This document shows positions 1-6,303 of a stretch of 17,010 nucleotides of DNA, in pieces. Within the stretch, counting starts at the first letter, position 1, and each line of letters begins with the position of its first letter. The notes under the pieces were generated by a model. The model did not search any database, was not told the DNA's origin, and saw nothing but the letters and a program-made list of their open reading frames with translations. Source of the stretch: an uncultured Dehalococcoidia bacterium (GTDB lineage: Bacteria; Chloroflexota; Dehalococcoidia; Dehalococcoidales; UBA3254); the NCBI GenBank assembly GCA_903890885.1, contig CAITCX010000180.1, forward strand, positions 1 to 17,010, written 5' to 3'. The translations under genes and the position numbers were made by a program.

Positions 1-130
1 AACCCACGCACTCGGTGCACTTGGCAGGATCAATTACAAAAGAGGTGTCACCCTCTTTGATTGCTCCATTAGGGCATTCGGATTCACAAGCACCGCAACT
101 GATACAATCGTCACTAATTTTGTAAGCCAT
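1..130 (-). CDS. 2[4Fe-4S] ferredoxin, N-terminal part (cut by window edge)
   Basis: A small electron carrier of the bacterial 2[4Fe-4S] ferredoxin type, soluble in the cytoplasm. Only the first 43 codons are in the window, starting at the ATG complementary to 128-130. The first cluster motif is complete: CISCGACESECP gives Cys9, Cys12, Cys15 and Cys19. A second motif begins with Cys38 and Cys41 and runs off the edge. An AGGAGG Shine-Dalgarno lies just upstream (about 138-143). The gene points away from the nuo operon, about 0.85 kb from it. Because that operon lacks the NADH module, a ferredoxin is a reasonable electron-donor candidate, but proximity is the only evidence here. The family is large, so the physiological partner is unknown. 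Confidence 0.9.
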   Translation of the reverse strand, partial: MAYKISDDCISCGACESECPNGAIKEGDTSFVIDPAKCTECVG

Positions 131-159
131 TTAGAATACCTCCTGAATTTTATTGTTTT

Positions 160-188
160 ATTGTTAAATAATCGCTCTTTTTTGTCAA
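160..188 (-). promoter_or_regulatory. candidate promoter for the ferredoxin gene
   Basis: On the minus strand a perfect -35 TTGACA (183-188) is followed after 17 bases by AACAAT (160-165, 4 of 6 matches to TATAAT). The expected transcription start is about 153, giving a leader of roughly 20 bases with AGGAGG before the ATG. It means the ferredoxin is transcribed separately from rsmD. The match is by eye only. Confidence 0.5.
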
Positions 189-193
189 ATAGA

Positions 194-253
194 TTAACCT
201 TTGCCACCGACAGGCCGGTCGTAAATGCCGATGATCAGTTTAGCGATCGTCAA
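194..253 (-). pseudogene. probable remnant of coaD (phosphopantetheine adenylyltransferase)
   Basis: A 19-codon ORF starting with TTG that overlaps the rsmD stop by three bases (TTGA), with a GAGGT-type ribosome site inside the rsmD end. It reads MTIAKLIIGIYDRPVGGKG and then stops. CoaD is often encoded directly after rsmD. CoaD proteins begin with a short strand of the type M(T)IAVYPGSFDP and carry, about 30 residues later, a segment like KVIVGVYDRP. Here the first four residues appear joined directly to the KLIIGIYDRP segment, as if residues 5 to about 32 were deleted, and the frame ends soon after. A functional nucleotidyltransferase is impossible at this length: the HxGH site is missing. 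CoaD is essential, so an intact copy would be expected elsewhere. Alternatively this is a chance leader-like peptide, or an assembly or strain-specific deletion. Confidence 0.45.
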
Positions 254-804
254 GCTTTAACCTCTTTATGGTAAAGGGCGATACAGCTATCGCCATGTCT
301 CCGCTCTTTAATTAAACTCAAGGGCGGGTAGCTGGTTTCCAGAGTCAAATGGGGTGAATGAGTCACCACAACAATGGTCTCGGCTCCTACCAGTTTAGAA
401 TTGGCCACCCTGGTAATAATCTCCCCGATTTCCCGGTTGCGGTAGGGTGGATCCATGATTATAATATCATATTCCCGGTCCAGGAAGCCGATGGCCTTTT
501 CTACTTCACAGCAATAAACATGAGCCTGCTCGGCCAGCCGAGTTTTATCTAAATTATCCTTAATTATATCACAACACCTTCGCTGGCGGTCAACAAAGTC
601 CGCCCAGCCCGCTCCCCGGCTCAAGGCCTCAATGCCCATAGCGCCCGTGCCGGAATACAGGTCCAGCACCAGCGACCAGTCAGCAGCCAGCCCTTCCAGA
701 ATAGAGAAAGTGGCCCCCCGCACCAGGTCGGTGGCCGGACGGGTCAACTTCATGGGTGGGCCTTTTAAAGGAAAACCTTTGGCCGAACCTGCAATAACCC
801 TCAT
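250..804 (-). CDS. rsmD: 16S rRNA (guanine(966)-N(2))-methyltransferase RsmD
   Basis: SAM-dependent methyltransferase that modifies G966 (E. coli numbering) of 16S rRNA in the assembled 30S particle. The 184 residues match the family length. Visible motifs in order: the N-terminal MRVIAGSAKG; RPATDLVRGATFSIL at 22-36; the SAM-binding motif I VLDLYSGTGAMGIEAL at 46-61; and the catalytic DPPY at 118-121 (IIIMDPPY), typical of N2-guanine methyltransferases. The ATG start is preceded by AGGA. The gene is divergent from nuoA across about 177 bases, and its stop overlaps the start of the short coaD-like remnant. In many bacteria rsmD is followed by an intact coaD, which is what makes that remnant notable. 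Confidence 0.95.
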   Translation of the reverse strand: MRVIAGSAKGFPLKGPPMKLTRPATDLVRGATFSILEGLAADWSLVLDLYSGTGAMGIEALSRGAGWADFVDRQRRCCDIIKDNLDKTRLAEQAHVYCCEVEKAIGFLDREYDIIIMDPPYRNREIGEIITRVANSKLVGAETIVVVTHSPHLTLETSYPPLSLIKERRHGDSCIALYHKEVKA

Positions 805-837
805 CTATTTTCCTGCTTTTATGAGATAACTGTGTTT

Positions 838-846
838 ATTATAACA
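838..846 (-). promoter_or_regulatory. extended -10 promoter of rsmD
   Basis: The minus strand shows TGTTATAAT (complement of 838-846), a perfect extended -10 (TGnTATAAT). No good -35 is visible, which is normal for extended -10 promoters. The expected start near 831 gives a leader of about 27 bases before the rsmD ATG at 804. Confidence 0.6.
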
Positions 847-921
847 AAATGACAGGCAGGTCTCATAAAACAGCATTTCCACACCCCGGGAACTGCATAT
901 TAGTTTGTCCTTATACGTTTA

Positions 922-951
922 TTGCAACATGACAGTCAATCATAGTAAGAT
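922..951 (+). promoter_or_regulatory. candidate promoter of the nuo operon
   Basis: TTGCAA (922-927, 4 of 6 to TTGACA), an 18-base spacer, then TAAGAT (946-951, 4 of 6 to TATAAT). The start would be near 958, about 24 bases before the nuoA TTG. It is the best pair in the 805-981 gap, but moderate. An ATGACA at 929-934 looks like a better -35 but is too close to the -10. No operator is recognisable. Confidence 0.4.
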
Positions 952-981
952 AGCTTAACTTGATCCAGTGGGAGCAGTTTT

Positions 982-1353
982 TTGTTAATTGATTACGCTT
1001 ATATCGGCTTGTTTATCGTGGTCGCTGTTGGTTTTGCAGCGGTAATGGTTATTTTACCGGTCTTTTTAAGGTTGATCGGTATGGCTCCCAGGAAGCCCAA
1101 TGCTGTCAAAAACTCAACCTTTGAATGCGGCATGGAGACTTCCGGCAGGACACAGGTCAGGTTCAATTTCCGCTACTATTTTTATGCGCTGATGTTTATT
1201 GCCCTGGATGTACTGGTACTCTTTCTTTATCCCTGGGCAGTGGGACTGCGTATATTGGGTTGGGTCGGGTTCATCAGTATCCTGGTGTTCATTCTTCTGA
1301 TAGTAATAGCATATATATATGCCTGGAAAAAGGGAGTACTGGAGTGGAAATAG
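982..1353 (+). CDS. nuoA: NADH-quinone oxidoreductase subunit A (complex I)
   Basis: Membrane subunit (ND3 homologue) at the junction of the peripheral and membrane arms of complex I. 123 residues, usual length, with three hydrophobic helices (about 7-32, 65-85, 92-115). The loop cysteine of the family is present in FECGM (Cys49), followed by RFNFRYYFYALMF. The start is TTG at 982, chosen because no other start fits and GGAG lies 7 bases upstream. Oddity: the family motif at the start of the second membrane helix is FDxE (Asp79 and Glu81 in E. coli, Asp66 and Glu68 in human ND3). Here it is LDVL, so Asp76 is kept but the glutamate is Leu78. First gene of the operon; overlaps nuoB by 10 bases. 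Confidence 0.95.
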   Translation: MLIDYAYIGLFIVVAVGFAAVMVILPVFLRLIGMAPRKPNAVKNSTFECGMETSGRTQVRFNFRYYFYALMFIALDVLVLFLYPWAVGLRILGWVGFISILVFILLIVIAYIYAWKKGVLEWK

Positions 1354-1964
1354 ACAACCAGAGTGAGTATTGCCCTTTTAACAGCAGAAGCCTGGATTTG
1401 AATGAAGGCTTGCAGATCGAGGCCCTCAAGGCCAATAGCGCCAGCGTTATCGCTGATCCGGACGCCTGGCTGGATGAGCAGATCAAATACAATGTTTTAT
1501 TGACTACCGTTGATTGGGCGCTGGACTGGGCAAAACGCTCTTCTTTGTGGACGACAGTGTGTTTTCCGGCCTGTTGCGCCTTCGAATTCATTGCGACAGC
1601 CGCTTCCCGTTTTGATATTTCACGTTTCGGCATGGAAATCATCCGGGCTTCTCCCCGGCAAGCCGACCTTATGATTACCGCCGGCACCCTGACCTGGAAA
1701 ATGGCCCCACAGGTAAAACGCATCTATGACCAGATGGCAGAACCCAAATGGGTGATTGCCATGGGTGCCTGTGCTTGCAGCGGTGGTATTTTCGCTAATT
1801 CCTATAGTGTAGTGCCCGGATATAACCACCTTTTCCCCGTTGACGTTTATGTCCCCGGCTGTCCGCCGCGTCCCGAAGGGTTGTTGTATGGTATTAAAAT
1901 GCTGCAAGACAAAATAGCTAAAGAACACACTGAGATAAAAATGCCCTCTTTGAAGAACGGGTAA
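1344..1964 (+). CDS. nuoB: NADH-quinone oxidoreductase subunit B (cluster N2 subunit)
   Basis: Carries the terminal [4Fe-4S] cluster N2, which passes electrons to quinone at the interface with NuoD. I place the start at GTG 1344: AGGGAG lies 7 bases upstream, and longer in-frame extension would run through nuoA. This gives 206 residues. The N2 ligands are all present: the tandem pair Cys77-Cys78 (VCFPACCAFEF), Cys143 in MGACACSGG and Cys173 in VPGCPPRP. The 66-residue spacing between the pair and the third ligand equals that in E. coli (63/64 to 129). There is an N-terminal extension of roughly 40 residues before the conserved core, without recognisable domain. Followed by a 78-base non-coding spacer before nuoC. 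Confidence 0.95.
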   Translation: MEIDNQSEYCPFNSRSLDLNEGLQIEALKANSASVIADPDAWLDEQIKYNVLLTTVDWALDWAKRSSLWTTVCFPACCAFEFIATAASRFDISRFGMEIIRASPRQADLMITAGTLTWKMAPQVKRIYDQMAEPKWVIAMGACACSGGIFANSYSVVPGYNHLFPVDVYVPGCPPRPEGLLYGIKMLQDKIAKEHTEIKMPSLKNG

Positions 1965-2042
1965 AAGGGTAAATTTAGACCGTGGCTCGAAGAAGCTGGA
2001 TTTCATTAGACACCAGTACCAGTTGAGGAAGTACAGATAAGC

Positions 2043-2501
2043 ATGACAGTCCTATTAACCGGCCAGGAAATAGTCAATTTGATATCCGCCCGTTTTCCGC
2101 AGGCGGTCATCGAACCATCTAACCAGGCCGCGGTGATAAAAAGTGAGTTCCTGGTAAAAATAGCGGACTTTCTGAAAAATAGCCCGGAGCTGGCATATAC
2201 CTATCTCAATGACGTTACTGCCGTGGACTACTATGATTATTTCGAGGTAGTCTACCGCTTGACGTCTCTGGAACATAACAAAAGTTTGGGCCTGAAGATC
2301 CGTACCGGCGGCCGGGAGGATTTGCAGTTGCCTTCCGTCTCTGCTCTTTGGAAAGGTGCGGTCTTTATGGAACGGGAAATTTACGATCTGATGGGCATCA
2401 CTTTTTCAGGGCATGCCGATCTGAAGCGCATCTTTTTATGGGAAGGTTTTGCGGGGCACCCCCTGCGTAAAGACTATTTACAGGAAACCGGGCAGAAATA
2501 A
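2043..2501 (+). CDS. nuoC: NADH-quinone oxidoreductase subunit C (30 kDa)
   Basis: Structural subunit of the hydrophilic arm, packed against NuoD. 152 residues, a separate protein rather than the NuoCD fusion seen in E. coli. The family signature is at 110-119 (EREIYDLMGI), followed by the conserved GHPLRKDY at 138-145. The ATG start at 2043 is the only start in the frame after a stop at 2007-2009. The nearest purine-rich site, GAGGAA at 2025-2030, is somewhat far (12 bases), so initiation may be weaker than for its neighbours. The gap to nuoD is 16 bases. Confidence 0.95.
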   Translation: MTVLLTGQEIVNLISARFPQAVIEPSNQAAVIKSEFLVKIADFLKNSPELAYTYLNDVTAVDYYDYFEVVYRLTSLEHNKSLGLKIRTGGREDLQLPSVSALWKGAVFMEREIYDLMGITFSGHADLKRIFLWEGFAGHPLRKDYLQETGQK

Positions 2502-2517
2502 ATAAAGTCTGGATACT

Positions 2518-3624
2518 ATGGCGCTAAAAACCGAACACTTTAATTTAAATATTGGCCCTGCTCATCCATCCACGCATGGGGTTTTCCGCATGAAAGCCAC
2601 TATGGATGGCGAAGTGATCGTGGAAATGGAACCGGTTTTCGGTTACCTGCACCGCGGAATTGAGAAATTGGCGGAGCAGAGGACTTACACCGGCATTACA
2701 CCTTTGACGGATAGATTGGACTATCTGGCTTCCATGAGCAATAACCTGGCTCACTGCCTGGCGGTTGAGAAGCTGGCAGGCATCCAGGTCCCGGAACGGG
2801 CTGAATACCTGCGGGTAATCCTGGCTGAATTACAGAGAATTGCCAGCCATCTGGTAGCTGTGGGCGCTTTAATGAATGATTGCGGCGCCTTTATGACACC
2901 TATCCTTTATATGCTGCGGGAAAGAGAGAAAATCCTGGACCTCTTCGATATGGTCAGCGGGCAAAGATTGACTTACAACTTCATGCGCCCGGGCGGCCTG
3001 GCCCAGGATGTGCCGGAAGAATTCATGCCGGCCTTACAGAAACTGCTAGAGGCCCTTCCCCGCTTTTTTGATGAATATGATCAATTACTCAAGGAAAACG
3101 AGATTTTACTGGCCCGCTCTAAAGGCGTAGGTATTTTAAGTAAAGACATGGCTGTCAATTCATCCGCCAGCGGCCCGGTCCTGCGCTCCAGCGGTGTGAA
3201 GTGGGATATCCGCAAGGCTGATCCATATTCTATTTACGATCGTTTCGAATTTGAAATCCCTACCGGGCAGGCTGGGGATTGTTATGACCGCTACTGGGTA
3301 AGAATGCAGGAGATGCGCCAGAGTTTGAGGATCCTCCAGCAGGCGGTAAAACAAATTCCTGCCGCAGGCGATATTCAGACCAAGGTTCCCGCCCTGATTC
3401 GTCCTCCGGTTGGCGAGGTTTACTCACACATCGAAGCGCCTAAAGGCGAACTGGGATTTTATATTGTATCTGACAATTCCATTGCTCCCTACCGGTACCA
3501 CATTCGCGGGCCGAGCTTGCTTAACCTGAGCGCCCTGCGTGACATGGTTATCGGATGGAAGATAGCCGATGCTATTCTCATTTTCGGAAGTATTGATATC
3601 TGCATGGGAGAGGTAGACAGATAG
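2518..3624 (+). CDS. nuoD: NADH-quinone oxidoreductase subunit D (49 kDa, quinone site)
   Basis: Forms the quinone-reduction site together with NuoB. 368 residues. The quinone-binding loop GPAHPSTHG is at 13-21 and Tyr69 lies in DRLDY. The distance from His20 to Tyr69 (49 residues) equals that of His38 to Tyr87 in Thermus Nqo4, so both quinone-contacting residues are kept. The C-terminus is the canonical FGSIDICMGEVDR. There are no CxxC pairs at the N- or C-terminus, which separates it from the large subunits of group 4 [NiFe] hydrogenases that share this fold. The upstream ribosome site is weak. The stop overlaps the nuoH GTG by one base, suggesting coupled translation. Confidence 0.97.
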   Translation: MALKTEHFNLNIGPAHPSTHGVFRMKATMDGEVIVEMEPVFGYLHRGIEKLAEQRTYTGITPLTDRLDYLASMSNNLAHCLAVEKLAGIQVPERAEYLRVILAELQRIASHLVAVGALMNDCGAFMTPILYMLREREKILDLFDMVSGQRLTYNFMRPGGLAQDVPEEFMPALQKLLEALPRFFDEYDQLLKENEILLARSKGVGILSKDMAVNSSASGPVLRSSGVKWDIRKADPYSIYDRFEFEIPTGQAGDCYDRYWVRMQEMRQSLRILQQAVKQIPAAGDIQTKVPALIRPPVGEVYSHIEAPKGELGFYIVSDNSIAPYRYHIRGPSLLNLSALRDMVIGWKIADAILIFGSIDICMGEVDR

Positions 3625-4748
3625 TGGCGATCACTCGTAACATTTCCAACTTAATGCCCTTGCAGGCGGCTCTTCCCCCGGATTGGCCGGGCAGCAACTT
3701 TTGGCTGCACTGGCTGGTTTTCACCGTTATCATTATCGCCTTCGTCTTAGCGATGGTTATGGCTTTCATATATCTTGAGCGGCGTATCCTGGGCAGGATG
3801 CAGGCCCGGGTGGGGCCCAACCGCACCGGTCCTTTCGGTCTGCTCCAACCGGTGGCTGATGCGGTTAAGGTTTTACTTAAAGAGGATATCATCCCGGACA
3901 AGGCCGATAAATTGCTCTACTGGCTGGCTCCTGGTGTGGCCTTTTTCCCTGTTCTGCTGGTTTTTGCCGTGATTCCTTTCCAGGACGGGGCTTTGCTGGC
4001 TGACCTGAACGTAGGTTTTGTCTATATTATGGCTGTTACTTCCATTTCTACCATCGGCGTTTTCATGGCGGGCTGGAGTTCCAGTAACAAGTACTCCTTG
4101 CTGGGTGCCATGCGCAACGTGGCTTCACTGGTCAGCTATGAAATCCCCCTTTTACTTTCAACGGTGGGAGTCATTATTCTCACCGGTTCGTTATCCATGC
4201 AGCAGATTGTTTCCATGCAGGATATTCCTTTCATTTTGCTGCAGCCGCTGGGATTTCTGCTCTTCTTTATCGGCGGCTGCGCTGAGATTAACCGCAGTCC
4301 CTTCGATCTTCTGGAGGCGGATTCAGAACTGGTGGCCGGGCATCACACCGAGTATTCAGGTATGAAATTTGCCATGTTCTACCTGGTGGAGTATGCCGAG
4401 GCCCTGGCTTTGTCTGCCGTTATTACTACAGTATTTCTATCCGGCTGGAGAGGTCCTTTTCTGCCGCCGTGGCTGTGGTTCGTCATTAAAACCGTGATCG
4501 TTTTTGTGGCCATGATCTGGACCCGGGCTACCTTTCCCAGAGTCAGGATAGATCAGTTGATGGCGCTAGCCTGGAAATTCCTTTTCCCGCTGTCCCTGAT
4601 CAATCTTTTAATTACCGGGGTGGAAGTATTGGTTATCTCTAAATCATTTACATGGGTGATGGTTCCCATCAACCTTGCTATAATGGCCATATTGGTAATT
4701 CTGTGGTCTAGATTTTTTAAGACAGGATGGGGAAAAGTTGAGGTTTGA
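3624..4748 (+). CDS. nuoH: NADH-quinone oxidoreductase subunit H (ND1 homologue)
   Basis: Membrane subunit that anchors the hydrophilic arm and forms the entrance of the quinone tunnel. 374 residues with about eight to nine hydrophobic helices. Signature stretches are ERRILGRMQARVGPNRTGP after the first helix and EINRSPFDLLEADSELVAG from residue 221 to 239, followed by HHTEYSG. This acidic loop is a hallmark of the coupling region; one usual glutamate is the conservative Asp233. The start is GTG at 3624, overlapping the nuoD stop, with GAGAGG about 10 bases upstream. The end overlaps the start of nuoI by 11 bases. Confidence 0.96.
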   Translation: MAITRNISNLMPLQAALPPDWPGSNFWLHWLVFTVIIIAFVLAMVMAFIYLERRILGRMQARVGPNRTGPFGLLQPVADAVKVLLKEDIIPDKADKLLYWLAPGVAFFPVLLVFAVIPFQDGALLADLNVGFVYIMAVTSISTIGVFMAGWSSSNKYSLLGAMRNVASLVSYEIPLLLSTVGVIILTGSLSMQQIVSMQDIPFILLQPLGFLLFFIGGCAEINRSPFDLLEADSELVAGHHTEYSGMKFAMFYLVEYAEALALSAVITTVFLSGWRGPFLPPWLWFVIKTVIVFVAMIWTRATFPRVRIDQLMALAWKFLFPLSLINLLITGVEVLVISKSFTWVMVPINLAIMAILVILWSRFFKTGWGKVEV

Positions 4749-5235
4749 ACGATACGGGGCCGGACTGGTAAAGGGGATGATTGTGACTTTCAAACATCTC
4801 TTGCGCCATCCGATCACCACGCAATATCCGGAACAGAGGCTTGTTCCTTCCCGGCGCACGCGCGGCAATGAACTGATTTGGAATAGCGCTAAATGCGTGG
4901 TATGTACCACCTGCGCCAAGACCTGTCCGCAGGGCGCTATTCACATGGTGACTGCGGTAGACCCAGCCAATGCCAACAAACTGACTATCACCACAATAGA
5001 AGTGGACAGCGGGTATTGCATCTCCTGCGGTTTATGCGTGGAGTCTTGTCCTTATAATGCCCTGCACATGGGATATGCTTACGAAAAGGCTAAGTACCGC
5101 CGCCAGGAATTAGTACAAAGTAATGAAGGGCTGCTGGCTACGGAAACCAGAAAGGCCAGCGCCTATATGCATGCGGATATGGAAAAAGAACTACCTGAAC
5201 AGACCCTGTTAATTAACAATAAACAACAAGGATAA
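4738..5235 (+). CDS. nuoI: NADH-quinone oxidoreductase subunit I (2[4Fe-4S])
   Basis: Carries clusters N6a and N6b, which lead electrons toward N2 in NuoB. 165 residues. Both ferredoxin motifs are complete: Cys53, Cys56, Cys59 and Cys63 (CVVCTTCAKTCP), and Cys94, Cys97, Cys100 and Cys104 (CISCGLCVESCP). I chose TTG 4738 rather than ATG 4777 because the residues it adds (YGAGLVKGM) match the amphipathic N-terminus of the family, GLLKGLxVTxKH. This start overlaps nuoH by 11 bases and has a GGGGA-type site close upstream. If the ATG were used the protein would be 152 residues. Confidence 0.95.
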   Translation: MRFERYGAGLVKGMIVTFKHLLRHPITTQYPEQRLVPSRRTRGNELIWNSAKCVVCTTCAKTCPQGAIHMVTAVDPANANKLTITTIEVDSGYCISCGLCVESCPYNALHMGYAYEKAKYRRQELVQSNEGLLATETRKASAYMHADMEKELPEQTLLINNKQQG

Positions 5236-5237
5236 AA

Positions 5238-5747
5238 ATGGGAGTAGCTATCGCTTTCTGGATTCTGGCCGCCGTGGCTGTTATCGCAGCCCTGGGTGTG
5301 GTTGTGCAGAAAAATGTCTTCCGGGTCGCCCTGTCTTTAATTCTGTGCCTGGTGGCGGTGGCCGGTATTTTTATTCTGCTTAGCGCCGATTTCCTGGCGG
5401 CAGCCCAGATTCTGGTTTACGTTGGAGCGATTTCCGTGGTCATTATCCTGGCTATCATGTTGACCCGCCAGTTTGCTAACGGCAGCACGGCTAATACCCT
5501 GAGGTTTCCGGCCTTAATCGTCTCCGTCTTGCTGTTTGGCCTTTTGGCCTTTGCCGTTCTGAAAACCGATTGGCCGTCCTCTACCGCGGAATTGCCAGAT
5601 AACACCACCTTTGCTCTGGCGCAACAAATATTCGGTAATACCCAAAAGTTGTCGGAGAACAGCGGTTTTATCCTGCCGCTGGAGATTTCAGCAGTGCTGA
5701 TAATGGCAGTGGTGATAGGTGCCATCGTCATTGCGAGGGAGAAATAA
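5238..5747 (+). CDS. nuoJ: NADH-quinone oxidoreductase subunit J (ND6 homologue)
   Basis: Small membrane subunit whose third helix changes conformation during coupling in complex I. 169 residues, about five hydrophobic helices. The conserved stretch AAQILVYVGAISVVIILAI lies in the third helix (residues about 54-72); here ISVV stands where many homologues have IMVL. ATG start two bases after the nuoI stop, with AAGGA upstream. Length and position between nuoI and nuoK fit the family exactly. Confidence 0.93.
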   Translation: MGVAIAFWILAAVAVIAALGVVVQKNVFRVALSLILCLVAVAGIFILLSADFLAAAQILVYVGAISVVIILAIMLTRQFANGSTANTLRFPALIVSVLLFGLLAFAVLKTDWPSSTAELPDNTTFALAQQIFGNTQKLSENSGFILPLEISAVLIMAVVIGAIVIAREK

Positions 5748-5750
5748 GGG

Positions 5751-6059
5751 ATGATTGGTTTACAGCATTTCCTGATCCTGGCCGCCGTCCTCTTCTGTAT
5801 TGGATTGTACGGTGCTTTGACACGGCGCAATGCGATCGTCATTTTGATTTCCATTGAGTTGATGCTTAATGCCGTTAATATCCTGATGGTGGCTTTTTCC
5901 AGGTATGTCACTCCGGCAGCTCTAACCGGACAGGTCTTCGCCATTTTTATCATGGTGGTGGCTGCCGCAGAGGTGGCTGTAGGTCTGGCTATTATCATCT
6001 CTATTTATCGCAACCGTGAAACCCTCGATGTGCATAAAATCGATTTGATGAAGTGGTAA
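5751..6059 (+). CDS. nuoK: NADH-quinone oxidoreductase subunit K (ND4L homologue)
   Basis: Three-helix membrane subunit that contributes two buried glutamates to the proton path next to NuoJ and NuoA. 102 residues. Glu36 in SIELMLNAVNILMVAFSR matches the essential Glu36 of E. coli, and Glu74 in VVAAAEVAVGLA matches the second one. ATG start three bases after nuoJ, preceded by GAGGGAG. Unlike the upstream genes it is followed not by nuoL but by an AT-rich spacer of about 49 bases and a small extra gene. Confidence 0.95.
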   Translation: MIGLQHFLILAAVLFCIGLYGALTRRNAIVILISIELMLNAVNILMVAFSRYVTPAALTGQVFAIFIMVVAAAEVAVGLAIIISIYRNRETLDVHKIDLMKW

Positions 6060-6076
6060 TTGTTAATTAGATTGTT

Positions 6077-6095
6077 ATTTAGAAATTGTAATTTG
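6077..6095 (+). repeat. AT-rich 19-bp intergenic repeat, copy 1
   Basis: TATTTAGAAATTGTAATTT in the nuoK to small-gene spacer. It matches 17 of 19 bases of a stretch in the nuoM-nuoN spacer (9756-9774). The surrounding spacer is a run of AATT-centred words, unlike the mid-GC coding sequence. Function unknown; could be a decayed low-complexity intergenic element. The coordinate may be off by one base. Confidence 0.35.
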
Positions 6096-6108
6096 AGATT
6101 TAGATACG

Positions 6109-6303
6109 ATGTGGACTGAAGTAAAAAAAGCGCCTAATTTGATGTTGGCCGAGATGTGGAAGGAATACTTTGAAGGTGAAGGCATTCCTACCCAGATCTG
6201 GCCTGTTAGCGGTGAAACACCCGGCCGGGAACTGGTGGAATACCGCGTGCTGGTGCCTGCCGATAAGAAACATTTGATCGAGGAGATACTGAAAACACTG
6301 TGA
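6109..6303 (+). CDS. small DUF2007-like protein between nuoK and nuoL
   Basis: A 64-residue soluble, acidic-to-neutral protein without membrane segments or cysteines. It begins MWTEVKKAPNLMLAEMWKEY and ends with YRVLVPADKKHLIEEILKTL. This layout (a first strand, NxxxAEMxKxxLExEGIP helix, a middle strand, then YRVLVP and a C-terminal helix) resembles the DUF2007 family, small ferredoxin-fold domains suggested to be signalling or regulatory; the assignment is from memory of the pattern. It is not a known complex I subunit. Its last four bases overlap the nuoL GTG (GTGA), so nuoL translation is probably coupled to it. No strong Shine-Dalgarno precedes its ATG. Possible roles: assembly or regulatory factor for the complex, or simply a passenger. 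Confidence 0.8.
   Translation: MWTEVKKAPNLMLAEMWKEYFEGEGIPTQIWPVSGETPGRELVEYRVLVPADKKHLIEEILKTL

Noticed and set aside
131..981. tRNA, rRNA, CRISPR or mobile element in the left intergenic regions
   Set aside because: No cloverleaf, array-like direct repeats, transposase fragments or terminal repeats were seen; the gaps are accounted for by promoters and the coaD-like remnant.
1125..1343. Longer nuoB beginning at ATG 1125
   Set aside because: The extension lies entirely inside nuoA in another frame and resembles no NuoB; GTG 1344 has a proper ribosome site.
2518..3624. Large subunit of a group 4 [NiFe] hydrogenase
   Set aside because: Both CxxC pairs needed for the NiFe site are missing, and the quinone-site His20 and Tyr69 of true NuoD are present.
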